A stretch of 64,000 nt of DNA from UBA9611 sp965237595 (lineage in GTDB: Bacteria; Chloroflexota; Dehalococcoidia; Lucifugimonadales; UBA3495): contig CBDEFY010000004.1 in assembly GCA_965237595.1 (NCBI GenBank), positions 372,001 to 436,000 on the forward strand, read 5' to 3'. Below, piece after piece: positions 7,722 to 15,197 of the stretch. Made by a program: the position numbers and the translations under genes. Below the pieces are notes generated by a model. That model saw only the letters and a program-made list of their open reading frames with translations. It ran no database searches and had not been told where the DNA came from. Every line of letters begins with the position of its first letter. Position 1 is the stretch's first letter.

Positions 7722-8555
7722 CTACCGTCTCCTCGTCCTGCGCATGATGAACTTGCTGGACGCCTTTTTCTTGCGCCGTGTCTTGTATCCCAAAGTAGGT
7801 TTGCCCCAGGGGGTCTTTGGTCCCGGCATGCCGATGGGAGAGCGTCCCTCGCCACCGCCGTGGGGGTGGTCCACCGGGTTCTTGGCCACGCCGCGCACGT
7901 GGGGGCGGCGTCCTTTGTGGCGGGTTGCTCCCGCCTTGCCCAGGCTTTCGTTCTTGTGGTCGGGATTTGAAAGCTGCCCGACGCTGGCCCGGCAGCGAAG
8001 CAACACCCGCCGCATCTCGCCCGATGGCAGGCGCATCAACACGTACTCGCCCTCCCGGGACAAGACCTGGGCGCTGGTGCCGGCGCCGCGGACAATCTGG
8101 CCGCCCCTTCCCGGAGTCAACTCCAGGTTGTGGACCACCGTTCCAGTGGGGATGTTATGCAGTGGCAGACAGTTGCCCAAGCTGATCTCGGCATCCGGTC
8201 CAGATTGCACGAAGGCGCCCACTTCCAATCCATGGGGCGCCAGAATATAGCTTTTCTCGCCGTCAACGTAAAAGATGAGGGCGATGCGGGTAGTCCGGTT
8301 AGGATCGTATTCGATGGACTTCACCCGGCCCGGCACCCCGTCCTTGGTCCGCTTGAAGTCAACCTGGCGGTACATGCGGCGCGACGCGCCGCCACGGCTC
8401 CGGGAAGTGATGCGTCCCCGGTTGTTGCGTCCCGCATGATTGGCCTTGGGCTCCAAAAGGGACCTTTTCGGCTTTTGGGTGGTAATCTCCTCGAAAGAGG
8501 CACGCACCGCGTTCCGGGTCCCCGGCGTCCTCGGCTTTAGGTTCTTCAACGGCAT
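7722..8555 (-). CDS. rplB: Large ribosomal subunit protein uL2
   Basis: uL2 (277 aa, normal) is required for subunit association and peptidyl transfer. Both domains are present: the OB-fold part (NNRGRITSRSRGGASRR) and the SH3-like part with LPSGEMRRV. The essential histidine-containing loop is intact (VRGVAKNPVDHPHGGGEGR). The C-terminus is strongly basic (RKKKASSKFIMRRTRRR). Confidence 0.98.
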   Translation of the reverse strand: MPLKNLKPRTPGTRNAVRASFEEITTQKPKRSLLEPKANHAGRNNRGRITSRSRGGASRRMYRQVDFKRTKDGVPGRVKSIEYDPNRTTRIALIFYVDGEKSYILAPHGLEVGAFVQSGPDAEISLGNCLPLHNIPTGTVVHNLELTPGRGGQIVRGAGTSAQVLSREGEYVLMRLPSGEMRRVLLRCRASVGQLSNPDHKNESLGKAGATRHKGRRPHVRGVAKNPVDHPHGGGEGRSPIGMPGPKTPWGKPTLGYKTRRKKKASSKFIMRRTRRR

Positions 8556-8565
8556 GGCGAGGCCT

Positions 8566-8850
8566 CTACAACCCCTCGATGAGGTTAATGCGGTCGCCCG
8601 GTTTCAGCGTGACGACCGCTTTCTTGGTGTCGGGTTGCTGAGTGATGCGCGGGCCGTAGCGCTTCTTCTTGCCCCGAAGCTTGGTGATATTCACATCCAT
8701 CACGGTGACGCTGAAGTTCTGTTCAACGGCCTCTTTAACTTCCACTTTGTTGGCCCGGGGGGCGATGTGGAAGGTATACTTGCCCGATTCCTGCAGAAGG
8801 GTGCTCTTCTCCGTGATCGTGGGCTTGATGAGCACTTGGTGAATATCCAT
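8566..8850 (-). CDS. rplW: Large ribosomal subunit protein uL23
   Basis: uL23 (94 aa) is the docking site for trigger factor and SRP at the tunnel exit. It shows IHQVLIKPTITEKSTLLQE, then YTFHIAPRANKVEVKEAVEQ, and the basic loop KLRGKKKRYGPRI. Its ATG is adjacent to the rplD stop. Confidence 0.97.
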   Translation of the reverse strand: MDIHQVLIKPTITEKSTLLQESGKYTFHIAPRANKVEVKEAVEQNFSVTVMDVNITKLRGKKKRYGPRITQQPDTKKAVVTLKPGDRINLIEGL

Positions 8851-9945
8851 CTAAGCCCCCTCCTCAGGAGATTCCGGTGGCGGAGTTTCCGTTGGCTCCG
8901 CATCAGGGGCCGGGAGCTCTTCTTCCGCCGCGCTGGCGGTGGTCCGGCGGCGGCTGCGAGGCCGAGGAGCCGGGGCTTCTTCTTCCGTCGGCGTCTCGGC
9001 AGCAGCGTCCGGTGCAGCGGCCTCGGTCGACCGGACGGCAGTGCGGCGGCGGGGCTTGGGCGCCGGGGCTTCTTCTTCAGCCGGCGTCTCGGCAGCGGCG
9101 TCGGGTGCAGCGGCCTCGGTCGCCCGTGCAGCGGTGCGGCGACGGGGCCGGGTCGCAGGGGCTTCTTCTTCAACCGAAGGAGCCACTCCTGCCACGGTCG
9201 GCGTTTCCTCTATTACGGCTTCGGGAGCGGCGGCTTTCGGTTCGGCAGCCACATCGGCGACTGAGACCTCGTCGTCGGTAAGGGTGGCGTTGGCCCATTT
9301 GGCGCCGCGCCGTCCGTGGGGTTCTGCCGCGAAGGTCTCTTCAGCCCAACGGAGAGCCTCCAAGGTCATAATCACGGTGTCCCTGGCCAGCAATTCCTGG
9401 GCGTTCAGTTGGTTAACGGGGAGGGTCCAGACCTTTTTCAGGTTATGGGCCGCCAAAATAACGTCCCGGTCGGAGCCCTTGGTAACCACCAAGGCCGAGC
9501 CGGCGACGGAGAGATTCTCCAACAGTTGGGCCATGGACCTGGTCTTGCCGTCGATGGTGTCGGTGGCATCCAGACAGACCAGCCGGTCTTGTCGGGCCTT
9601 GTCCGAGAGCACACACCGCAGGGCCTGCCTTTTCATCCGTTTGGGCAGTGCTGCCCGGTAGCTGCGGGGATGGGGGCCAAAGACCACGCCGCCGTGACGC
9701 CACTGGGGAGACCTGATGCTACCTTGGCGGGCACGGCCGGTGTGCTTCTGGATCCATGGCTTGCGGCCACCACCGGAAACCTGGGCTCTGGTCTTGGTGT
9801 CATGGGTACCCTGGCGCTTGTTGCCCTGGTAGATGACCATGGCCTGGTGCACCAAAGAGGGGTTCATGGGCACGTTGAAGACGGCATCGTTGAGTTCGAT
9901 GCTCTCCAGCGTGTCCCCACTTTGATTCTTCACCGCAACTTGCAT
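8851..9945 (-). CDS. rplD: Large ribosomal subunit protein uL4 with repetitive C-terminal extension
   Basis: Residues 1-205 are a normal uL4, which lines the exit tunnel and contacts 23S rRNA. Motifs include RAQVSGGGRKPWIQKHTGRA and GGVVFGPHPRSY. The protein is 364 aa because of a roughly 155-residue tail rich in Ala, Pro, Glu and Arg. In the tail, residues 259-289 and 290-320 are near-identical 31-residue repeats (EEEAPA...RPRRRTA...), with a third partial copy. I start at the ATG at 9945; a TTG at 9982-9984 would add 13 residues without a better ribosome-binding site. Alternating acidic and RRR patches distinguish this tail from the purely acidic one of bS17. Confidence 0.95.
   Translation of the reverse strand: MQVAVKNQSGDTLESIELNDAVFNVPMNPSLVHQAMVIYQGNKRQGTHDTKTRAQVSGGGRKPWIQKHTGRARQGSIRSPQWRHGGVVFGPHPRSYRAALPKRMKRQALRCVLSDKARQDRLVCLDATDTIDGKTRSMAQLLENLSVAGSALVVTKGSDRDVILAAHNLKKVWTLPVNQLNAQELLARDTVIMTLEALRWAEETFAAEPHGRRGAKWANATLTDDEVSVADVAAEPKAAAPEAVIEETPTVAGVAPSVEEEAPATRPRRRTAARATEAAAPDAAAETPAEEEAPAPKPRRRTAVRSTEAAAPDAAAETPTEEEAPAPRPRSRRRTTASAAEEELPAPDAEPTETPPPESPEEGA
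8926..9171 (-). repeat. 93-bp tandem repeat encoding part of the uL4 tail
   Basis: Two complete 93-bp units plus a partial third encode EEEAPA(T/P)(R/K)PRRRTA(A/V)R(A/S)TEAAAPDAAAETP-type segments inside rplD. The repeats are coding and in frame with the core domain. Confidence 0.88.
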
Positions 9946-10000
9946 CGAATCTTTACTAACGTCTCTTTCTAACTTCCGTTTCAAACGTCGATCGGCGCGG

Positions 10001-10618
10001 CTAGGCGCCGGTCCTTCGGATCTGTACCAGGCTGTTGGGCGCTCCCGGTATGCCGCCCTTGATCAGGAGCAGGTTCCGCTCGGTGTCAACTTCGACAATC
10101 TCCAAGCCCTTCACGGTGATTCGCCGGTTGCCCATGTGCCCGCCCATCTTCAGGCCTTTGTAGACCTTTCCAGGGGTGGTGCCGCCGCCGATGGATCCCG
10201 GAGCCCTGGCCCGGTCGGACTGACCGTGGGTCCGGGGCCCGCCGCCGAATCCCCAGCGCTTCATGACGCCGGCAAATCCGCGGCCCTTCGAACGGCCGAT
10301 AACATCTACTATCTCTCCGGGCTGGAAGATGTCCACGCCGATTGTCTGACCCACTTCAAATTCGCTGGTGTCGTCGGCGGTTACCTCACGGAGGAACCGG
10401 CTCAATCGGCTGTCCTTCAGATGGCCGCTCAATGGCTTGTTCCGCCGTTTGACGTCGCCGAAACCCAGTTGGACCGCCTCGTAGCCGTCGGTCTCCATGG
10501 TCTTCACTTGGGTGACGACGCAAGGGCCGGCTTCTATGACAGTTACAGGGACCACTCTTCCGTCTTCACGGAAGATTTGGGTCATCCCAATCTTCTTTCC
10601 CAGGTATCCCTGAAGCAT
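10001..10618 (-). CDS. rplC: Large ribosomal subunit protein uL3
   Basis: uL3 (205 aa) initiates 50S assembly and reaches the peptidyl-transferase centre. It shows the N-terminal LGKKIGMTQIFREDG, the FGDVKRRNKPLSGHL region, and the central GRSKGRGFAGVMKRWGF followed by a Q-containing loop (THGQSDRARAPGSIG). The length is normal with no extension, unlike its neighbour uL4. Confidence 0.98.
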   Translation of the reverse strand: MLQGYLGKKIGMTQIFREDGRVVPVTVIEAGPCVVTQVKTMETDGYEAVQLGFGDVKRRNKPLSGHLKDSRLSRFLREVTADDTSEFEVGQTIGVDIFQPGEIVDVIGRSKGRGFAGVMKRWGFGGGPRTHGQSDRARAPGSIGGGTTPGKVYKGLKMGGHMGNRRITVKGLEIVEVDTERNLLLIKGGIPGAPNSLVQIRRTGA

Positions 10619-10646
10619 CTTAAAGTCGCCTTTCCCAATCTATGGA

Positions 10647-10958
10647 CTAAAGTTTTATGGAGATGTCGACGCCCGCCGGCAGGTTCAACCTGGTCAGCGA
10701 GTCGATGGTCTTTGACGTAGGTTCCAGTATGTCAATCAGGCGTTTATGGGTCCGGATCTCAAAATGTTCGCGGGAATCTTTGTCCACATGGGGGCCACGG
10801 ATGACGCAGAAACGCCGGATATGGGTGGGCAGCGGCACCGGCCCGGCGACGCGCGCCCCAGTGCGCTCGGCCGTCTCCACGATCTGTCCCGTGGAAAGGT
10901 CCAACATCTTGTGGTCGAAAGCCTTTAGTATGATCCGTACTTTTTGCCGAGTTACCAT
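10647..10958 (-). CDS. rpsJ: Small ribosomal subunit protein uS10
   Basis: uS10 (103 aa) is a 30S head protein that also acts as NusE in antitermination complexes. The sequence RIILKAFDHKMLDLSTGQIV, the PLPTHIRRFCVIRGPHVDKDSREHFEIRTH region (with the conserved loop) and RLIDILEPTSKTIDSL are all canonical. It directly follows fusA; tuf, often between them, is absent. Confidence 0.98.
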   Translation of the reverse strand: MVTRQKVRIILKAFDHKMLDLSTGQIVETAERTGARVAGPVPLPTHIRRFCVIRGPHVDKDSREHFEIRTHKRLIDILEPTSKTIDSLTRLNLPAGVDISIKL

Positions 10959-11032
10959 AAACCTGCTTTTTCAGTCGTCCTTTCGCTGAATGGTTCTCTT
11001 ACTGGGAACAGGCCCCGGACCTACGCTAAATC

Positions 11033-13126
11033 CTATGCCGGAACTAACGTCTTATAGATGTGGTCCGGCACGGGCTCGTAATACTTAAATTCCATGCTGT
11101 ACGAGGCGCGGCCCTGGCTCATGGAACGGAGCGCAGTCGTATACGAGAAAGTTTCTCCCAGGGGTAACATCGCCCGCACCGACTGTAGGTCGTCCTGACC
11201 TTGGATACTCTGGATCTGGGCCCGCCGCGTCCCCAGGTCGCCAATGATCTCGCTGAGGTATTCTCCAGGGGTCACCACTTCCAGGTCGGCGATGGGCTCA
11301 AGCAAGACAGGGGCGCATTTAGAGGCGCCCTCCCTGATTGCCAGCATTCCGGCGCTTCGGAAAGCCAACTCGGAAGAGTCTACCTGGTGGAAGCTTCCAT
11401 CCACCAAGGACACCTTTAAGTCTACCAGAGGATACCCGGCCAGAGGGCCGTTGTCCAGAGCGTCCCTCACGCCTTTCTCGACCGCAGGGATATATTCCCT
11501 GGGAACCGCGCCCCTGGTGATTTTATTTTCAAAGACAATTCCCTCGCCACGTTCCAGGGGTTCCAGGTCCAACACCACGTGGCCAAACTGGCCGTGGCCG
11601 CCGGTCTGCCGAACGAACCGGCCCTCGACCTGACGGGACTTGGTCAGCGTTTCGCGGTAGGAGACCCGGGGCATTCCGACCTGGGCTCCAACACCAAACT
11701 CGCGGCGCATACGGTCTACCAACACCTCGAGGTGCAACTCTCCCATCCCCGACATGATGGTCTGGCCCGTCTCGTCGTTGACGTGGACCACGAAAGTGGG
11801 GTCCTCGTCGGCCAATTTCCGCAGCGCGTCCGTTAGCCGGTCTTGGTCTGCCTTGGTCATGGGCTCAATGGCCACCGACACAACCGGCTTGGGGAACTTG
11901 GGCGGCTCCAAGATTACCGGCTTATGTTGGGTTCCGATGGTATCGCCGGTGAATGTGTTCTTCAATCCAATCGCGGCGCAGATATTTCCGGCGGTGACCT
12001 CCTCCAGTTCCTCCCTGGAGTTGGCATGCATCCGGAGCAGGCGCCCCATGCGCTCCCGGCCCTTCTTGGAAACGTTGTTCACCACGGCCCCGGCCTTAAC
12101 GGTTCCCGAATAAACGCGGAGGAACACCAGGCGGCCCACGTAGGGGTCGGTTGCCACTTTGAACGCCAAGGCGGACAGGGGAGCAGCCTCGTCGGGGAAC
12201 CGGAGTTCAATCTCTTCGGTGTCGGGGTTAACGCCTTCCACGGGAGGCACGTCGGCAGGGGAGGGCAGGTACGCGACTAAGGCGTCAAGCAAGGCGTGTA
12301 TACCCTTGGCGAACATGGCGCTGCCGCACAAGACGGGTACCAACTTCTGGTCGATGGTGGCCTGTCTCAGTGCCTTTGTAAGGTCCTGAGGGGAAATCTG
12401 CTCGCCTTCCAGGTATTTAATAAGGAGGGCTTCATCGGTCTCCACAATCTTCTCGATCATTGCCTGGCGGTACTGCTCGAACTGGTCTTCGTACTCGGGC
12501 GGCCTGTCGACTTCTTCCGGCCGGTCGGCTGTGCCTAGATTCACCCTGCCCAAGGGATACAACGTGGCCTTGCCGTTAATCAGATCTATGATTCCAGCAA
12601 ATTTGTCCTCGGCGCCCATGGGCAATTGAACGGCCACGGGGTTGCCATTCAGGCGGCGGCGAATGGACTCGATGGTGCGCTCGTAGCTCGCCCCGACCCG
12701 GTCCATCTTATTGACGAAACAGATGCGGGGGACCTTGTAGGTGTCGGCCTGCCGCCAGACGGTTTCCGATTGAGACTGGACGCCAGCGACGGCATCGAGC
12801 ACGACGATGCCGCCGTCCAAGACGCGGAGACTGCGTTCTACTTCAGCGGTGAAATCGACGTGGCCTGGGGTGTCGATTACATTGATGCGGCAGTCGTTCC
12901 AGTAGGTGGTGGTTGCCGCAGCGGTGATGGTGATGCCCCGTTCTTTCTCCTGCGGCATCCAGTCCATAGCGGTGTTGCCGTCGTCTACGCCGCCCGCGCG
13001 GTGGATGCGGCCGGTGGCAAATAAGACCTGTTCGGTTACGGTGGTCTTGCCGGCGTCAATGTGGGCAATAAACCCAATATTGCGGATTTGCTCAATGGGG
13101 TAGGTGGCTTCCATGAGACTGGGCAC
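11033..13126 (-). CDS. fusA: Elongation factor G
   Basis: EF-G (697 aa) is the GTPase that drives ribosomal translocation and, with RRF, recycling. The G-domain motifs are visible: AHIDAGKTT (G1), DTPGHVDF (G3) and NKMD (G4). Domains II-V follow, including the domain IV loop region (GHGQFGHVVLDLEP) and a C-terminal domain V with GEYLSEIIGDLGTRRAQI. The length is typical. It sits in the str cluster between rpsG and rpsJ. Confidence 0.98.
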   Translation of the reverse strand: MPSLMEATYPIEQIRNIGFIAHIDAGKTTVTEQVLFATGRIHRAGGVDDGNTAMDWMPQEKERGITITAAATTTYWNDCRINVIDTPGHVDFTAEVERSLRVLDGGIVVLDAVAGVQSQSETVWRQADTYKVPRICFVNKMDRVGASYERTIESIRRRLNGNPVAVQLPMGAEDKFAGIIDLINGKATLYPLGRVNLGTADRPEEVDRPPEYEDQFEQYRQAMIEKIVETDEALLIKYLEGEQISPQDLTKALRQATIDQKLVPVLCGSAMFAKGIHALLDALVAYLPSPADVPPVEGVNPDTEEIELRFPDEAAPLSALAFKVATDPYVGRLVFLRVYSGTVKAGAVVNNVSKKGRERMGRLLRMHANSREELEEVTAGNICAAIGLKNTFTGDTIGTQHKPVILEPPKFPKPVVSVAIEPMTKADQDRLTDALRKLADEDPTFVVHVNDETGQTIMSGMGELHLEVLVDRMRREFGVGAQVGMPRVSYRETLTKSRQVEGRFVRQTGGHGQFGHVVLDLEPLERGEGIVFENKITRGAVPREYIPAVEKGVRDALDNGPLAGYPLVDLKVSLVDGSFHQVDSSELAFRSAGMLAIREGASKCAPVLLEPIADLEVVTPGEYLSEIIGDLGTRRAQIQSIQGQDDLQSVRAMLPLGETFSYTTALRSMSQGRASYSMEFKYYEPVPDHIYKTLVPA

Positions 13127-13187
13127 AGGATACTGGACAATGAAGACTGGGCGCTGGGGCCTACAGGGGAATTAACTGGAAAGTAAA

Positions 13188-13658
13188 TTACCTTCGGTAG
13201 TGCACAAAGGCCCGGTTGGCTTCCGCCATCCGGTGCAAATCCTCCCTTCTACGGACTGCCGACCCCTCGCCACGGGAGGCATCCATCAATTCTTGCGCCA
13301 ATCCCCGCCGCATAGGCATCCCGGTATGGGACCTGGCCCCTCTGATGAGCCAGCGCATGGCAAGCGCCTCGCTACGCACCGCACGGAGTTCCGTGGGTAC
13401 CTGGATGGTGGACCCGCCGATACGCTTGGGGCGGACCTCCACCGCGGGGGTGGCATTCCTTAATGCTTGCTGGAAGACCTCCAGGGGTTCCCTGTTGGAC
13501 TCTTCCTGAATAATGTCAAAAGCGTTATAGATGATGCGCTGGGCAGTGGTCTTTTTGCCCTTCAACATCAGCCTATTAATGAACCTGGCCAACTCCACGT
13601 CATTGAAACGCGAATCGGGTGCTATTACCCTTCTTTCGGCGCGCCGTCTTCTAGACAT
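13188..13658 (-). CDS. rpsG: Small ribosomal subunit protein uS7
   Basis: uS7 (156 aa) nucleates 30S head assembly and lines the E site. The sequence contains INRLMLKGKKTTAQRIIYNAF, the conserved NATPAVEVRPKRIGGSTIQVP hairpin region, and the C-terminal HRMAEANRAFVHYRR. It lies between rpsL and fusA. Confidence 0.98.
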   Translation of the reverse strand: MSRRRRAERRVIAPDSRFNDVELARFINRLMLKGKKTTAQRIIYNAFDIIQEESNREPLEVFQQALRNATPAVEVRPKRIGGSTIQVPTELRAVRSEALAMRWLIRGARSHTGMPMRRGLAQELMDASRGEGSAVRRREDLHRMAEANRAFVHYRR

Positions 13659-13750
13659 AGGTATTTACACCTGCGTTTAGTCCAACTATTTAAAAGACAC
13701 CGGGCAGGGGTCCAGGGAAAACTTTAGAAAGTGGAAGCCGTGGAAACCGG

Positions 13751-14173
13751 CTAACCGCCATCCCGGGGCCTTACTGCCCCGTACTTACTGCGGCCTTGCC
13801 GGCGGTCCGGCACGCCCTCGCAGTCGAGAGCACTGCGGATTACGTGGTAACGGACACCCGGTAGGTCTTTGACGCGGCCACCTCTGATTAACACCACCGA
13901 GTGTTCCTGGAGGTTATGCCCCTCACCGCCGATATAGGCGGTGACTTCTACCCCATTGGTTAGGCGGACCCTGGCAATCTTCCGAAGGGCCGAGTTGGGC
14001 TTCTTCGGAGTCATGGTACGCACCTGGATGCAGACACCGCGCCGCTGCGGGCAGCCGGGTCCCCATTTCGTCCGGTTAGTGAGGGAATTCTGGACCCAAT
14101 GCATGGCCGGGGCCTTGGTCTTCTTACGGACCGGCTTTCGGCCTTTTCTCACCAGTTGGTTTACAGTTGGCAT
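13751..14173 (-). CDS. rpsL: Small ribosomal subunit protein uS12
   Basis: uS12 (140 aa) monitors codon-anticodon pairing and is the classic streptomycin-resistance protein. I start at 14173 because PTVNQLVRKGRKPVRKK is the universal N-terminus, preceded by GAGGGG about eight bases upstream. The decoding loops KKPNSALRKIARVRL and RGGRVKDLPGVRYHVIR are present with their lysines, so the sequence looks streptomycin-sensitive in type. This is the first gene of the str-S10-spc cluster. Confidence 0.97.
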   Translation of the reverse strand: MPTVNQLVRKGRKPVRKKTKAPAMHWVQNSLTNRTKWGPGCPQRRGVCIQVRTMTPKKPNSALRKIARVRLTNGVEVTAYIGGEGHNLQEHSVVLIRGGRVKDLPGVRYHVIRSALDCEGVPDRRQGRSKYGAVRPRDGG

Positions 14174-14208
14174 AGGGAATCCCCTCGCCCCATTGGGCGC
14201 GATATATA

Positions 14209-14237
14209 ACTCTATCAATCGAAGCTCAGTATGTCAA
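14209..14237 (-). promoter_or_regulatory. Sigma-70-type promoter of the ribosomal cluster
   Basis: On the minus strand a perfect -35 TTGACA (14232-14237) is followed by a 17-bp spacer and a TAGAGT -10 (14209-14214). Transcription would start near 14202, about 30 bases before the rpsL ATG. It is the only strong promoter I noticed for the whole minus-strand cluster. Confidence 0.8.
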
Positions 14238-14325
14238 CGGAATTTACGCGTGATTCTCCCTGTGATTAGACTTGGCAAAAACGGACCGGTATCTTGACCC
14301 GTTTGCCGTCTGAAATTCGCCCTTC

Positions 14326-14354
14326 TTGACAACCTCTTCGGCCAACCATAAAGT
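14326..14354 (+). promoter_or_regulatory. Sigma-70-type promoter for the cbiE-cobN operon
   Basis: A perfect -35 TTGACA (14326-14331), a 17-bp spacer and TAAAGT (14349-14354) lie divergently from the rpsL promoter. The predicted start near 14361 leaves a roughly 100-base leader before cbiE. I see no cobalamin riboswitch in this leader. Confidence 0.65.
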
Positions 14355-14462
14355 AGCCCATGACTCCAGTTTGCCGATCTCAACCCTCGGCGTCACAAAT
14401 GCCCGGGGTTTTTTAACGCCCATGACTCATCACAATCTCCTTCCATCCGCGGCGGGCGCCCG

Positions 14463-15170
14463 ATGACTATTGCCAAAGACGATAACGGCAAAGACGGCAC
14501 CAGGGTGACCATAGTAGGAGTCGGTCCGGGCGACGCCGGTTACCTGACCCTGAAGGGAAAACAGGCCATCGAAGAGGCCGACTTGGTCGCTGGATTCGAG
14601 ACGGTCCTGAATGTCGTCCGCCCTTTTGCCAAAAAGGCCGAGATTTGTTCCATGGCCTACCGAAACCAAGAGGAGGTCCTGGACTACGCGGTGGGCAAGG
14701 TGAAAGAGGGCAAGTGCCTTGTCGTCTGCGCCTGGGGAGACCTGAATGTCTCAGCCAAGGAGTTGCTGGACCGGGTTAGACGGCGGGTCGACCACGTTGA
14801 CTTGGTGCCCGGTATTAGCTCCGTGCAGATTGCCTGCGCCCGCTCAGGCCTATCCCTGGAAGATGCGGTCTTCATCACCCTTCACCTGAGAGCCGGCGCC
14901 GGCTCGGCCCTGGAAGAGCTGGTCTACTATTTAAAGGAAGGTCGCCGGGACGTCATACTGTTACCCCGTCCCTACGACTTGATGCCGGCCAGCATCGCCG
15001 CAAGCGTGATTGAAGAGGGTGTGCCCGGAGACCGCCGGATGACGGTTTACCAACGACTGACCCACGACGACGAACAGTCCTGGATGGGTAGCATCAGCGA
15101 ATGTGCCGCCATCACCGCCGAGTTCAGCGACCTGTCGATAATGATAATTCACCGGCCTGCCTCCGATTAG
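14463..15170 (+). CDS. cbiE: Cobalt-precorrin-7 C5-methyltransferase (CbiE-type tetrapyrrole methylase)
   Basis: A 235-residue SAM-dependent tetrapyrrole methylase of cobalamin (B12) biosynthesis. The N-terminal TIVGVGPGDAGYLTLKGKQA loop and the VPGISSVQIACARSGL motif are the SAM- and substrate-binding hallmarks, and the order and length fit CbiE. The decarboxylating CbiT partner, often fused or adjacent, is not in this window. It is followed after 27 bases by cobN, suggesting one operon. The subfamily (C5 rather than another corrin position) is inferred from similarity of the opening motif; confidence in 'corrin methylase' is higher than in the exact carbon. Confidence 0.8.
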   Translation: MTIAKDDNGKDGTRVTIVGVGPGDAGYLTLKGKQAIEEADLVAGFETVLNVVRPFAKKAEICSMAYRNQEEVLDYAVGKVKEGKCLVVCAWGDLNVSAKELLDRVRRRVDHVDLVPGISSVQIACARSGLSLEDAVFITLHLRAGAGSALEELVYYLKEGRRDVILLPRPYDLMPASIAASVIEEGVPGDRRMTVYQRLTHDDEQSWMGSISECAAITAEFSDLSIMIIHRPASD

Positions 15171-15197
15171 GCGAGACCGGGAGGGACTGGGCCCAGT

